Program-made: the position numbers and the translations under genes | Assembly (NCBI GenBank): GCA_905221605.1 | Contig: CAJNDS010002515.1 | Coordinates: forward strand, 33,488 to 97,487 | Length of the DNA stretch: 64,000 nt | Origin: Symbiodinium natans | Lineage: Eukaryota; Sar; Dinophyceae; Suessiales; Symbiodiniaceae | Direction of reading: 5' to 3' | In this document: positions 42,640-53,962 of the stretch, piece by piece | How positions within the stretch are numbered: position 1 is the stretch's first letter | Layout of the letters: each line of letters begins with the position of its first letter | Notes under the pieces: model-generated | Told to the model about the DNA's origin: nothing | The model's database searches: none | What the model saw: only the letters and a program-made list of their open reading frames with translations

Positions 42640-43060
42640 AAGACACAGCCTTGAGGTCAACAACATGGTACCATGGCCGTTCTGACTGGGGCCAAGGCTG
42701 GCTTGCGGAGGGTGTAGACCTTGCACCTCAAAGGCCAACCCCCGATGCTGTGCTTCATGACTTGCTGTGGAGCTTTGGGAAAGGGCGATATCCAAAGAGT
42801 TGCTGGTGAGCGGCTGAGTCCAACCCTTGTTGTCAAACGGAGCACCATCCTTCTGGCCAAAGGATCTCATTTTCGAGGATGAGGCGGCTGCATAAACTTT
42901 TCTTGGATGCGACGGGTCCTCGAGAAGCAAGCGGTTCTCCTTCTCCATGTAGCGCATGACTTGATCTGGCCAGTGTTTAATGCACCCTTCGCTAAGGTTT
43001 GCAACGCAGTCTGGCAACAAGTGCATGAACCTGTCACTGCGCAACGTGCACTTGCCATAC
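42640..43060 (-). CDS. Exon of an unknown protein
   Basis: A long, well-composed frame: LRSDRFMHLLPDCVANLSEG, KHWPDQVMRYMEKENRLLLE, DPSHPRKVYAAASSSKMRSF and later LTSNSLDIALSQSSTASHEA. Tryptophan, methionine and charged residues are spaced as in real protein. No family is recognised. Borders are approximate. Confidence 0.5.
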
Positions 43061-43557
43061 TGTCAGGAGACGTTCTGAGGCTTCCGCTCTCAAAGTGCTT
43101 GGTGCAGATTGTCACCACCTGAACGGGAAATCGGCCCCCGAGTGCCTCGAAACCAGATATACTCGGATGTAGGGAATGTAAGGCTCGGGCCAGCGCCACA
43201 CCTGGACAAGAATTTGGGATCAGCTGTCTTCGCCGATCGTCTCTCGCTCTCTCTCTATCTGCCGAGCCCTGTGAGGCGGGAAGGTACATTAAACTAAGGC
43301 GTGCTACAACAAATGGTCACTACGGTGGTCGCTGCAGCAAACTACAGCACGTTGTAAAGGATGGCAAAAACGGCCTGCTCCTTCCGAGCACGTAGCAGAC
43401 CAAGCACGTCAATGAACGGCACATGCTGCACTTGTTTCTCAGCGCTCCGTGACATAATTTTGCTGTCTTTCCCCAGCCGGGGCCCTGTGCCTGTGCCCTG
43501 TACAGTCTCTCAGCTGGGGGCTCGGCTTGCATCTCCTTTGGAGACCTCCGAGAAAAG

Positions 43558-43870
43558 TCAGCAAAGCGCCCCGCCGGCACTCCGGGCAAATAGCTGTGTG
43601 AAGAAGAACTGTCCAGAAAGAGACTGCGCAACACCTGCACACCGGCTGCACATAGCTGTACGTGCTGCGCCAGCTCCGGCTCGGCTCCACTGACACAAGC
43701 GCCGCCTATGAAACATTGCAAGCCAAGGCACCAATTCCGCAAAGGTCAAAGGCTCCCAGTAAATTCTTGCGGTGGCCCGGTGATTTGATCCAGCCCTGCC
43801 AGCTCTTGCCAAGCCAAGCTCACGCCCCCGCAAAGCTCCTGAATATTCCCAAAAATTTTCCCAAACCTGC
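43558..43870 (-). CDS. Possible further exon, weak
   Basis: Open frames downstream of the armadillo-like exon. The best piece reads YWEPLTFAELVPWLAMFHRR. No definite border. Confidence 0.25.
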
Positions 43871-43966
43871 CTGGACCGCAACACCAGCTGCATCTGCCAC
43901 ACCACTGTTATAGGCCAGGTTCCTGAGCAGCAAGCTTTGAGCAACTGGATGGCTTAGCGCCGGTTG
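43871..43966 (-). CDS. Armadillo/HEAT-like helical exon
   Basis: Exactly 32 codons between a GTGAG acceptor (43967-43971) and a CAG|GCAGGT GC-type donor (43865-43870). It reads LSHPVAQSLLLRNLAYNSGV and then ADAAGVAVQ. The LLLRNLAYNS segment resembles the second and third helices of an armadillo repeat. That resemblance is a guess from one repeat only. Confidence 0.42.
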
Positions 43967-44147
43967 CTCACGGCGCACGGAACGTGCACAAGAATCTGAA
44001 AGACATGTCTGTTGAATTCCGACGACGGAACTTAGCATCAGCAACCTGGCAAGTCCACTGTCTAAACGCGCCTGGACGCGAACGACGAATTGCTCTCGAA
44101 AGTGTTTGCCTGCGGGTTCTGGCCAGCCGTTGGCTCATGTCTCTCAC

Positions 44148-44252
44148 AGGGGCAGCCATTTCATGGAGATGGGGCCGAGTACTTGCTGTATGGCGGGTGA
44201 AAGGTTTCCCACGTACTTGTTCAAAGCCTTGCGCTGTGACCGCAAAATTTCT
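44148..44252 (-). CDS. Upstream exon of the same helical protein
   Basis: Reads LRSQRKALNKYVGNLSPAIQ and then QVLGPISMKWLP, ending at a consensus GTGAGAG donor (complement of 44141-44147). Acceptor is probably CTGCAG near 44253. It precedes the armadillo-like exon on the same strand. Confidence 0.45.
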
Positions 44253-44519
44253 GCAGACTCAAAGTATGCAACGACACTTCCAGTACAGAGCACATTTGTC
44301 GGCCAGCACACACATTACTGTGTTAAACAAAGATGAGTTTGGTCGGCGCGTTTCGTGTTTTCGTTAGTGAGTCTGTTTGTTCTTGCATGTGGGTTTTGTG
44401 TTTGACTGTTTCGAATTGTCTTTGTTTGTTGGTCTATCGGTGTCTTGTCTTGGACAAATAACAGCCCGTGTTGGCTTTTTCTTAAGAAGGGAGCAGGTTC
44501 ATAACAGCAAATTCTGACT

Positions 44520-44960
44520 TCAGTTGGACGAAAAATGCTGTTATCGGCTCACTTTGATTGATTTGCACATTCTGGTTGCTATCTTACCCCCAAGGCTCGA
44601 CATGTGTCATTTTGGGTTGTAAATCACACCAAGAAGCATATGCCAAAATCTGAGGCGCCAGGGCTGGCGATTGGACAGGACAATCGGGTTTGTGGGTTTA
44701 GCAAGTTTATGCGGCCATCTCCTCTTCCATATGAAAGCAGATGTGGCCTTGTTGAAGGCAATCTCGCGCAAACATGTGTGGATGAAACTTGCTGCTGAAG
44801 GCTCATTTCATTCACGGACGCGACAAGTTTTGTCCAAACATGTTTGGTGAAGATTTGCTGCTAAGCCCCTTTTTCGAAGCACAAGCGGGCTCAAGTATCA
44901 CACAAAAATGTCTGGTCAAGATTTGATGCTATCGGCCCGGCTATCGGCACACACCCGTTT
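44520..44960. repeat. Degenerate repeat with a 66-68 bp period
   Basis: AACATGTGTGG at 44771, AACATGTTTGG at 44837 and AAAATGTCTGG at 44905 begin three related units spaced 66 and 68 bases apart. Each continues with a TTGCTGCT-like piece. A more diverged relative may lie near 44530. Confidence 0.6.
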
Positions 44961-45649
44961 GATACTAAAGAAGAGGGTGGCCTTGATGGCTGGGGCCATA
45001 AGACAAACAAGGCGGCGAATATTGCACTCCAAGGATCTCTGCAGCGCTTAGGTGTGGTATAGGGTACCGGCTCACACGCTCCGAAAAACCATCGTGGCTG
45101 AAGGGCATCTCGCCTGGCAGTCCATGGAAGGACAAACGGCATAAGCAACACCTGCACGCGCGCGCACACACACACACATATTCCGAGAGCCTCCCTGGGA
45201 TGTGCGAACAGTGACTCATAGCAACTCTGACAAATCCGAACACCGACATGATGCCAGCAACTCAAGGCAAGCTTTGAAGCCAATTGCAAGATCCTGCAGA
45301 AGTCCTGGAGAAAAGAGGAGACTCTCAGCCCAAGGCGAAATTGTGAAGGGACGACGTATGACGGCGTACTGTCGAGTGATTCCGTGCAGTGCCCCGCAAA
45401 CACCGGTTCTGTGAAAACCGTTTCGGCCAGGGTGCTGCACATGACCCCAGTGTGTTCCTTGGCCATGCGCGTCCTACTCAGCCGTTCGGGCTGAAGCATG
45501 CATGAAGCGAGCGAGCCGGTGCTCCAAGCTTCAGCATCCGATCCCCATTCCATCCTGGTTTTGTCATCTTTGCGCTGTGCCCCACCCCGCGATCTGGGGA
45601 AACAGCTCAACCCAGCCCAGAGAACTCAACAGACAAGCAAGGCTTCCTA

Positions 45650-45795
45650 CCGCAGCATCCCGCCTCGCGCCATCTGCCGAGCATGCTCCGCTGCGATGTC
45701 GGCAATGCCTTGACACCACTTCCTGAGAATCTCTCGGCTCCAAGCTGAAAGAGCCTTTGTTCCTTTTTTGGCTGGCAATTGATGCCGGACCAATA
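45650..45795 (-). CDS. Probable exon, unknown helical protein
   Basis: Reads LPAKKGTKALSAWSREILRK and then WCQGIADIAAEHARQMARGG. Strong amphipathic helix pattern, with tryptophans and arginines well spaced. No domain recognised. Confidence 0.45.
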
Positions 45796-46009
45796 TCCGA
45801 TCTAGTCTAGACTCTAGACTCAAGATGGGGATGGTCCTGTGGGCATTGCTGGAGTTTGCAGTTCGAGGAACAGCGACTACGATCTTAGTTACCCGCAGAG
45901 TGGGCAGCCTCTTGTAAATTGCGCGGGGGTCCCGCTGGCTAACCGGAGGAGTGAGAATAGAGACAGAATTGTTGCAGAGTGTGGAGTCAAGCTCCCATGT
46001 AAAGATAGG

Positions 46010-46200
46010 CAAAACATGCATTGAGTCTGCAGACAAAGAAGCAGTGGCGGCATCTTCTCAGAGCCTCGAAAAATGTTGGTCTCATCGAGAGCCCGACGGC
46101 CCAAGTAGTTTGGATCATAGCTGCGTGAGACCAGCTGTCCTTGGTCGCGCGAAGCAAAGTAGAATCTCGACGGCGCCCCCTCCCCAATCCTTAAGGGCAT
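46010..46200 (-). CDS. Probable exon, unknown product
   Basis: Reads MPLRIGEGAPSRFYFASRDQ and then GQLVSRSYDPNYLGRRALDE. A second frame over part of it (EFVNLDHALKDWGGGAVEIL) is also protein-like, so the exact exon structure is uncertain. Probably the same gene as 45.65-45.8 kb. Confidence 0.42.
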
Positions 46201-46497
46201 GGTCCAGATTCACGAATTCTGCCCATAAGAAAAACGGCGCTTAAAAAAAAACGCTCTCAGAGTCTCCGTAGGATGATGCTTGGCCCAAACTGGCCTCGTA
46301 TTCCCTCGCATACCTCAGCTACACGGGAAGCGATTGAACAGACAAGCGTCATTCACCACTAGTCATCAAAGCGGCAGTGGCATGCTGCCAATTGCCTCTT
46401 CCACTCGCATGTTCTCAAGATCCTGTAGATTGAACCTTGGATCAGATCTATAACTCCGTGTCTATTCATACATGCATCATCATGGGCCCTAGATTCC

Positions 46498-46735
46498 CTA
46501 GATCCGCTGAACGAGGAGCTCTCGCTTTCCAGGAAAGCGCTCTTCGAGCGGTCTGTAGTTTGCGTCTTTCGCACTGGGCCGCAAGCTATACACTGATGGA
46601 TTGGGCAGCCGTCCTCTACAGGCAGATGTGCAAAGTGGAGGGGTCGGCAGGGCCCCTGCAGTAATTGCCAGTCCTGCAGCTCGCATGGCCTCCTGGAAGC
46701 CTCGTGGGTCGCGAGCGCGTCGAGCATGCACTTCT
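46498..46735 (-). CDS. Probable exon, unknown product
   Basis: Reads RARDPRGFQEAMRAAGLAIT and later AKDANYRPLEERFPGKRELL. The overlapping frame contains LDALATHEASRRPCELQDWQ, also plausible. Likely two adjoining exons. Confidence 0.35.
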
Positions 46736-46804
46736 GCAAGCAGCTCACCTTATAATACCGTATGGATACAGTATGGCAGCTGTTGAAAAACACCGTTACA
46801 GAAG

Positions 46805-46919
46805 CTAGTCCAGAATGGTACAAGTCACGAGCAGTGGCAATTTCAGACTCCGGTGTGTCCAACGCGTCAATCGCTTCGCCGACCCTGCTCTTCACCTCCA
46901 CGGGGCAGTTTGTTGACAT
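46805..46919 (-). CDS. Probable exon, unknown product
   Basis: Reads MSTNCPVEVKSRVGEAIDAL and then DTPESEIATARDLYHSG. Charged, helical and non-repetitive. Upstream border unknown. Next to the exon group at 46.5-46.7 kb. Confidence 0.42.
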
Positions 46920-47343
46920 ATTCTGGAAAAAAAAGCCTTACCAAAGACCATCGCCACACCCCCCTAAAGATGGCAAGGCTCTAAACATTCTTGCTGCTGA
47001 CATAGACAAGCACTGGCCAAAAAAGCGGCCGTCGACCCAACCGATGATGTGTTTTCTGGTGGCTTTGGCTCTCCAGTCTCAGGCTTGTCAGGCTGCATTG
47101 TGCAGCGCTTCGCAATGGGAAGGCTGGGTTGCTGTGCGATACATTGATATACCATGCTGGCAAAAGCGTGCTGTGTGTTCAAGGCAGTCATGGCGTTCAC
47201 GCGTCGACAGGCGTGCAGCTATGCCCAAGCCCAAACAACCTTGACCTGACGGAACCACTGACCTGACAGAGCCCGCCCTGACACACAGAGCGCACGTGAA
47301 CAGCTGAGCATCATCGGATTACGAAGCTTTAAAGGACTTTTTT

Positions 47344-47805
47344 CTAGGGGAAAAAGAGAGAGCTTCCGGCTGTTGGCGAACGGGGGGCCTCCGGCATGGC
47401 AGCACAGACTGCGGGAACCCAAGTCTCGGGTGCACGGAGAACTTCGTCGATCAGGGAGAAAGCACCTGAAAAACACATTGTTCTTTTCGGAGCCGTTGTG
47501 TAAAGAAGCCCCAAGTTGTTTTGCAATGTTTTGCAACCTGCCCAGAGGGTGGCTGTCACGACACCGCTCCACAAGGACAGCGGGTTTAACGTGCATGTTG
47601 CAGCTGTTGTGACCAAGACACGTTCCATGCGCTGAGACATAGGGTTTGAAGACCCCACTGGCAGTCGCCACTCCAGGCATGGCTCACGCTCGAAGGCGCT
47701 CGTCCAAAAGTCGCCCTGTTGGAAACCTGAGAAACGGACTTCCCGAATGTGCTCCGGGTCGCTTGCACCCTCTTGCAAACGGTTCATGCGTCTCCGAGTT
47801 GCCAA
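47344..47805 (-). CDS. Exon of an unknown protein
   Basis: A 462-base open frame starting near RRRMNRLQEGASDPEHIREV, then RFSGFQQGDFWTSAFEREPC, and ending with SLIDEVLRAPETWVPAVCAA before a TAG. The beginning and end are clearly protein-like. The middle, about 47500-47560, is weaker and may hide a short intron. Confidence 0.48.
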   Translation of the reverse strand: MATRRRMNRLQEGASDPEHIREVRFSGFQQGDFWTSAFEREPCLEWRLPVGSSNPMSQRMERVLVTTAATCTLNPLSLWSGVVTATLWAGCKTLQNNLGLLYTTAPKRTMCFSGAFSLIDEVLRAPETWVPAVCAAMPEAPRSPTAGSSLFFP

Positions 47806-48015
47806 TCTTCCGAAGAAGTGACACAGCTTGAGGGAAGCGCCCGATCCTTTCCTTGAAGCGTGGATTTTGGATCCGGATCTGCCTCTCAGTGCCGATAGTT
47901 GCTATTGCTATTGACTGTTGTTACTTGGGGCTGTCTCTGTCATTGTTTCGTTCACGCGCTTCCTCTTCTCAGCGGGCCTGTGGCTATCCGCCCGTGCACA
48001 GCGGGCCCAGGGTCC

Positions 48016-48148
48016 AGTCTGTCTCTTTGCTCTCTCTTTGTGCTCTCTTTGCTTTCTCCTTGTGTTCTCTCTTGCACTCTCTTGCTCTCTCACTGCGCTC
48101 TCTCTTTCTGCTCTCTCTCTCTCTCGCTCGCTCACTCACTCGCTGACC
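48016..48148. repeat. CT-rich simple sequence
   Basis: CTCTCTTTGCTCTCT-like phrases over 130 bases. It opens artefactual leucine/serine frames on the plus strand. Confidence 0.85.
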
Positions 48149-48429
48149 TCTCAGATCTCAGATGCAGAATTCGAGCTCCACTTGCGTTAGCAGAGCCTGC
48201 AAGCATCTGCAAGCCATGCCTGACTCGGCAGGACTCGGGATCAGCCAGAATGTTCTTCAGCACTCTGTGCCTGAAAAGGGGGGACGTCTTATCTCAAGTG
48301 GCACGCCCCACAAAGCCACAACCACTCCATGGCACAAGGCAGTGCTCAGCACAGCACACTGCTTGAAGACACGACAGGCGATGCAGGGCTGGAACTGTAA
48401 GCACCCGCAGCACAGCCAAGGCCACTTCT

Positions 48430-48654
48430 TCATCCTAAGAATTCCGAAGAGGAAGGCAGAACGGAACCAGGCAAGCCCTTACAGCACTTGTGGCACTTGA
48501 TGCCGGCGTCCTCGCGAGCTTTCAGCATGGCTGGGGACATGTCAATGTCCTCATCATGCTGATGCCTTTCCAGCCTCAATTGTGAATTGCAATCCAAGAA
48601 AGGGGAGAGACCGGCCATTTCTAGCTCTCCCTTGCAAGATGAGTACCAAACCAC
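48430..48654 (-). CDS. Probable exon with a CxxCC motif
   Basis: Reads HDEDIDMSPAMLKAREDAGI and then KCHKCCKGLPGSVLPSSS. The cysteine group suggests half of a zinc site, but it is too short for a family call. It follows the exon at 48.92-49.05 kb on the same strand. Confidence 0.42.
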   Translation of the reverse strand: MVWYSSCKGELEMAGLSPFLDCNSQLRLERHQHDEDIDMSPAMLKAREDAGIKCHKCCKGLPGSVLPSSSEFLG

Positions 48655-48917
48655 TCCACTGCATCTTCCAGGTCTTCACAACCAGCGCCCACGGCTTTCC
48701 GAGCTCGCACGGCTGAAAACTGCAAGTCCAAAAGCTCCGCAAAGAGATTTTGCCTGGAAAGTTCATGGGGTCATGGGGCCACTGTTGTTTTGATTCCGTA
48801 TTCTTTGGATCTGCTATGTGCTTTATTGAGCTGCTGCGCTGGCATCCACATCGGGTCTGCTTCAGCCTGCCAGGAAACAGGCGAAAGAATGTGCGGCAGC
48901 AGCTCTGTATCACATGA

Positions 48918-49055
48918 AAAGCATGCAACTGGGCCTCCATGCTTACTTCCTGTGGTCCTTCTCGGAAAGGGCCCGGCGCTTCTCCCTCAGGAGGCTCAAA
49001 AAGTGCGTCCAGCTCCTCGCGGATGAGATTCATAAAATCCCTGCGAAAGCGCAAG
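48918..49055 (-). CDS. Probable exon, acidic helical protein
   Basis: Reads RDFMNLIREELDALFEPPEG and then EAPGPFREGPQEVSMEAQLH. A convincing helix followed by a proline/glutamate-rich linker. No family recognised. Confidence 0.48.
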
Positions 49056-49389
49056 CTGCAAGCCTGTAAGCCCTGTAAGCACCGGCGCACCGTGCAATGT
49101 CAGGGCCTGGCCTCGTCCCTGTCACAGCACTGCGGGTCAGCATCCACCCATGTACCAGATCCGGTGGCCAGGCACCTGAGCTTCTCCTCAACAAGAACGC
49201 GCAAACAAGCCTGGACAAGCCTAAACAAGCTTCGCTATCAACTAGCGGCTGCTGAGCAACTGTGGGCCGTGTGACACTTCTGCCACCGTGACATTGCTGG
49301 AATCCGCCTTTGGGAATTGACGCTCCGTCTCTCCCTGTTCTTCCTCTGTGGCTCTGTGGGGTATAGGGGTTCGGGACCAGAATCCCCCC

Positions 49390-49830
49390 ACGCACGCCTC
49401 CTTCTCTCTCCCCCTCTCTCTCTTCCTTTCTTTCGGGCACCCAAGCACCAAGCCACAGCGCCTCTTTACCTGCAGGATCTGTCTCGGTCCTATCTCGGCC
49501 CCTTCTCGGCCTACTCTCTGCAGCTTGGGCACCTACTCTTGTTGTCTGCCCGCTGAACCTCCCGACAACCTGTCCGAAGGCAACCTCCCCACCCCCCCCA
49601 CGTCGACCCTTGCAGCCCCCATCAACCCCCGACCCTCTTGCTCTCTCTCTTTCTCTCTCTCGCTCTCTCTCCCTCACTCTTGCTTGCTTGCTCTCTCCCT
49701 CTCTCTCTCTCTCTCTCCCACTCTCACTCTCTCTTGCTCCTGCCTCCCTGCCTCCTGCGTCCCTGCGTCCCTGCCTCCCCGCCTCCCTGCCTCCCTCCCT
49801 CGCTCCCTCCCTCCCTCCCTCCCCCCGCAC
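49390..49830. repeat. Long CT/C-rich simple-sequence tract
   Basis: CTCTCT, CTCCCT and CTGCCTCC phrases for more than 400 bases, densest at 49635-49830. Frames on both strands here are repeat artefacts. Confidence 0.85.
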
Positions 49831-49879
49831 AGGTTGCATGCCCCAGTGGTCGAGCATGGATATCTCTGGCGATATCAAA

Positions 49880-50980
49880 TATGCTATATCTTAGACATGA
49901 CACTATTTTCCAATTGTTCAGAACATTTGTACTTCCGTAAATATTCGACTCTGACAACTAGTGCATATTACAGTCCCTTCTCTGCACTGTCAATCATGTA
50001 TATCTGAAAAGTGAAATGGATGGGCATTAGTACCACACAAATCCTCCTACCTCCTCACCGATTAATTCCCATGACTGAACCTGTGCGAGCCGACGGCCTG
50101 AGCTGTACGTCCCTTGAAGCACCAAGCCCTGGGACAGTCCAGCTTCAGCTGAGCATGTCGGCTCCGAAAGGTGAGAATGAGAAGCCTCATCCCCCTCGCT
50201 CACACCCGTGGTGAGCCGCGTATTCTTTCAAGCATGTATGTACTTCTCGTCCCCTAGCCGCCCTAGCCGAAAAGAGCCACCCCCCGCCTGATCCCCCTTG
50301 GTTATCTGCACTCTGCCCTTTCTTCTAGCTTGTCGAATTTAGCCCTTCGTTTTCCCCCTCTTTCTTTTTTCGTTTGTTGCGTTTTCTCTCTCTTGCTTGC
50401 TTGCTTGGCGTATGACCCCTGCGAAGGGGCCGCCCCCAGGGGCACGCACGACAGAGTTTGTTGGAGTGAGAACGGTGCTTGTGGAGGAGGCTCTAAAGCA
50501 AGTAGGGGACTGATAAGAGGTACCAGTGTTGGTGGCCTTTGCATTCTCCACTGGAGTACGTAGGTTCACTCCCGCACCTTGGCCTACATATGCTCTTTGG
50601 CGGACGCTTTGCTTGTGAGTGTGGGTGGACGACTAGAGTTACGCAATACTGGGAAACCCGTCCCCCTTCACTCTGATATCAAGAGTGGCGTCCCATCACC
50701 CCTCCACAACTTGGTGGACTTGCTGTCTTTGATCATTGCTACCCCTAAACAGGCAACCCAATGCACGGTGTTTTAGCAAGTCGGGTTGTGGGCTGTTCAG
50801 GGTGGAAAGTGAGAGTGGGGTTCTGGCCGCTGCTGTTGCCCCTTTGTGTTACATCTTGGGGGGGCCCTCCCTACTTGGGGTAAAGATCGAAACAGCATGC
50901 CATACTTCCGGAAGTGGGAGGGCCCCCGTTAGGCACACATTGTGGCTGGTTTCCCTCGTTGACTGTGCAGACAGCATATG
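49880..50980. other. No convincing gene
   Basis: Short open frames only, no protein-like run longer than about 20 codons. Confidence 0.35.
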
Positions 50981-50984
50981 CTTT

Positions 50985-51045
50985 TTCTCTCTCTCTCTCT
51001 CTCTCTGTCTATCTGTGTCTGTCTGTCTTTCTGTCTGTCTTTCTG

Positions 51046-51085
<40 letters not shown>

Positions 51086-51172
51086 CCCTTCTTGTTATGC
51101 CCAGCGGAGGACCCCGCCAAGGGCACGCGGCCACAACGACTCTCTCTCTCTCTCTCTCCCTCTCTCTCCCTG
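50985..51172. repeat. Two (CT)n tracts
   Basis: CT runs at about 50985-51081, including TCTG interruptions, and 51140-51172. Confidence 0.9.
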
Positions 51173-51654
51173 TTTTAGACAAAACCATGTCTATGCCTCA
51201 ACCAAGGACGAGTAGGCTGACTCAGAGATGGACTTGCCTCCTCAATTTCTGCCGATGGACGCGGAGCTTCGGCTCTCGACTTGGACTCCTTCGACTCTGT
51301 CTCCTCGTGTCTGGCAGCCTGGGGCTCTTTAAGTCTTTGGGTTTCAGAGTACATGTCTTTCGAGCGGGGGCATCTTTTTGCGAGAGTTGCCTTCCTTTTT
51401 GTGTAGCTATGTAGACCAAGCGATCCCAGACGGCTCGGGGATGTCTTGAAAGCTTTGCCGATCTTTTTAGGGATTTGCTTGAAGGTCCAGAAGTCCAGCC
51501 ATCTAGATCATCTAGCATGGCTTACGGCTACGGGCATCAAGGAACCTAACGGAACCATGAGCGCCCTCAACAGTCCAACACTCAAGCACGGTTCAGGCAG
51601 CCCTGAAGTCCTCCCTCTGCAAGTCAGTCACCTGCCTCTGCTTCCTCTGCCCGT

Positions 51655-52173
51655 TCAGCCTGGGCCTCCCATCGAAAACGTGGAACTGCGGCTGTAGACT
51701 CTGAATCGTTTTTTCCCGAACCCACCAGCTGCTGGCACCTGCCATAGGTGTGCGGGGTCCAGGGCTGCCTCTTCGGCAGGCGAGGAACCCGTGGCAGTCT
51801 GAATTCGGAAAGCAATCCTTAGTCTTAGATGGCGAACATCCCTAAGCAGCGACCCCGTACCCCTCATTGCGTGTGAGCCTGGAACTGCCCCACCTGGTCT
51901 CTGCACGTTGGGGTCTCTTGATGTCGCAATACTGAGAGTCAACAGCCCAATCCAGAAGAAGTTTAAACCATATGTGCGTAGCTGCATAAGCCGCCCGCTT
52001 GGAGAGAACACTTTTTCAGCGTAGCTCTGGCAGCCCCTCATTGCCCGGCCCCGTGCACATTTTGAAGCAGGGCGTCTCTCCCTTCTCGAAGGCACGAAGT
52101 AATAGCACCGCATCAGGTGGCACCTTGAAGGCCTTTCATGCCATGGAAATGAGCATTCTGGGCAATTTACCAC
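51655..52173 (-). CDS. Open exon-like stretch, unknown product
   Basis: A 172-codon frame that begins MVNCPECSFPWHERPSRCHL, a start with two CxxC-like features. It includes a hydrophobic piece, GLNFFWIGLLTLSI, that could span a membrane, and ends EEAALDPAHLWQVPAAGGFG. The composition is mixed and no family is recognised. Confidence 0.35.
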   Translation of the reverse strand: MVNCPECSFPWHERPSRCHLMRCYYFVPSRRERRPASKCARGRAMRGCQSYAEKVFSPSGRLMQLRTYGLNFFWIGLLTLSIATSRDPNVQRPGGAVPGSHAMRGTGSLLRDVRHLRLRIAFRIQTATGSSPAEEAALDPAHLWQVPAAGGFGKKRFRVYSRSSTFSMGGPG

Positions 52174-52319
52174 GAAGCTTCAAGCAGTCGGGGCTGTCCA
52201 GCCTTGTCATACCATTGCCCGTGGATCTGATATCTGATGGCAACTAGTTGGTCTATGGCACCTTCGATCCTTGAATACAGGGTCGCCACCACGCATGCAA
52301 GAAAAGACTTGTCATGCTT

Positions 52320-52670
52320 GTCTCGCAAAGAAACATGGACAGCAAAGAAGAGAAGTCAGGTTCTTTGTTCGCCGAAGTCTCACATGCTCGGCTCCGTGCG
52401 GAACAGCAAATTCCTTCATGCCATTTCCAGCTTGCACAATCCGTAGCTGTACCTCGTTCTGATGTTGACTTCGCAAGAATGTTCCAGCACTGTGCTGAAT
52501 AATTCTGACTTTCATGTGGTGGCACCGGGCAGCCCAGGCGATTTCTCACCCTGCATGTGGATGGCGCGCTGGACAAGCTGCCACCCATGTCCGCGACCCG
52601 TCAGGCCATGTTCAGAAATCTGCTGCTTGCAAAAGATTTACGTCAGTTCATGTTCACACACACCCGCTGC
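52320..52670 (+). CDS. Two possible plus-strand exons
   Basis: The first piece reads FAEVSHARLRAEQQIPSCHF and then VPRSDVDFARMFQHCAE. The second, near 52557, reads MDGALDKLPPMSATRQAMFR and then NLLLAKDLRQFMFTHTR. Both are well composed. They run against the main gene direction; no domain recognised. Confidence 0.4.
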
Positions 52671-52943
52671 ATCAAATGCTTGCTAACGTCTGATTCGGTG
52701 AGGCTGTGCACTCACAACTGCACTGCACAGCTTCTAACTTGCTGCTTTCAGGTGGGCCCTCTCAATAGTTGGCAGATGACGCTTACAATGGACTCTACCA
52801 CGACTTGTTAAATTCAACATGTCGCTTGAAAAGCCTCCTGCCTGAACTGCGCCGAGGCATGTCTGTGTGAAGTCAGGAGCATCGGCATCGAAGTACATCG
52901 AAATCGAAAACCACAGCCGCAACATTCGACCGGGCACACAGCA

Positions 52944-53216
52944 GTGTTACGAACTGAACTGCTGATTTGGCAAGGACGCTACACGCGACACATGCTTCGA
53001 ATCCCCGAAGTGCCAGAACATCCCTCAACTAATGCCAAGCTGGGTGTTGTGAAGCCAAGAATTAAAAACAACTTCTATCCCTTAGGCGCTGTGTTGCCAA
53101 GGATGGATTTACTGCACATCAAGCCGGAAGAATGCACATGGCGGGCTGCATCGAATTTGGGTACGACTGAGGGTCTCAGAAAGTGTTTGTTCGGTCCAAT
53201 GGTCCGATGTGTCTAA
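52944..53216 (+). CDS. Possible third plus-strand exon
   Basis: Reads KPRIKNNFYPLGAVLPRMDL and then HIKPEECTWRAASNLGTTEG before a stop. It follows the pieces at 52.3-52.7 kb in the same direction. Confidence 0.35.
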   Translation: MLRTELLIWQGRYTRHMLRIPEVPEHPSTNAKLGVVKPRIKNNFYPLGAVLPRMDLLHIKPEECTWRAASNLGTTEGLRKCLFGPMVRCV

Positions 53217-53700
53217 TGAGCATCTTCGGATGACATGGGGGTCCAAATATCGGGGTTGTTGGGCCCAAAGTTTTCATGTGATGCCTCTGGCAACTATGCC
53301 CATAACAAAGCCGCACTCATGAAGTTGCGACACATGTCGCAGCGGGCCAATATGGCGCTTCAGCAAGCCGTACAGCCAAACACTTCAGTGGCGGCCTCCA
53401 GGTCGTAGAACACGGGCCCACTCGCACACCTCGCACTCTCGCAGACATGGCTCACTTAGTGTTCTGCACTGAAGCAAACTCTCGTTTGTAGAGCGTCTAA
53501 CCGATTAAGATGTTGCAGCAACCTGTGGCGCGGACCCAAGCATAGAGGTTCTGCTTGACGTATGTATGCCTGCGCTTGTGCAGCAGCACTTGCCGTGTGC
53601 CCAGAAACGCTGGGGCCTGCTGTGTCGTTGGCCCCAGGGCCTGAGTGAAGCTCTTGGTGGACTCAATCACTCAGCAGAACTCAGCAGATCTCAGCAGAAC
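53217..53700. other. No gene seen
   Basis: Only short frames. A small AACTCAGCAGA triplication occurs at 53670-53705. Confidence 0.4.
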
Positions 53701-53962
53701 TCAGCTGTGTCGCTGACGGGTCCACGACAATGAGGTCAACCACATTGCTGGCAATGGGAAGTATCCTGCTGGACCTGCGGTCAGCGCTGGCCCGACAGTA
53801 TACACTCTCCGTGCCGGGTCGGGGTCTCGAGGCAGTGGCTGTTTTGGGCAGCGCTGCGCGGACTCAAACAGACTTTTCTCTGTCTCATTCCGAGGTCCGA
53901 AGGCATCATTCAGCAACGTTCCTTTCTGGCACGACGCTACGCGATACCTCGCCGGTCCTCAC

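Noticed and set aside
49030-49878. A 282-codon minus-strand open frame rich in R, E and G
   Set aside because: It is produced by the long CT/C-rich tract read on the opposite strand; only its last 40 codons overlap a plausible exon in another frame.
50736-51414. Serine/leucine-rich plus-strand frames
   Set aside because: Opened by CT tracts.
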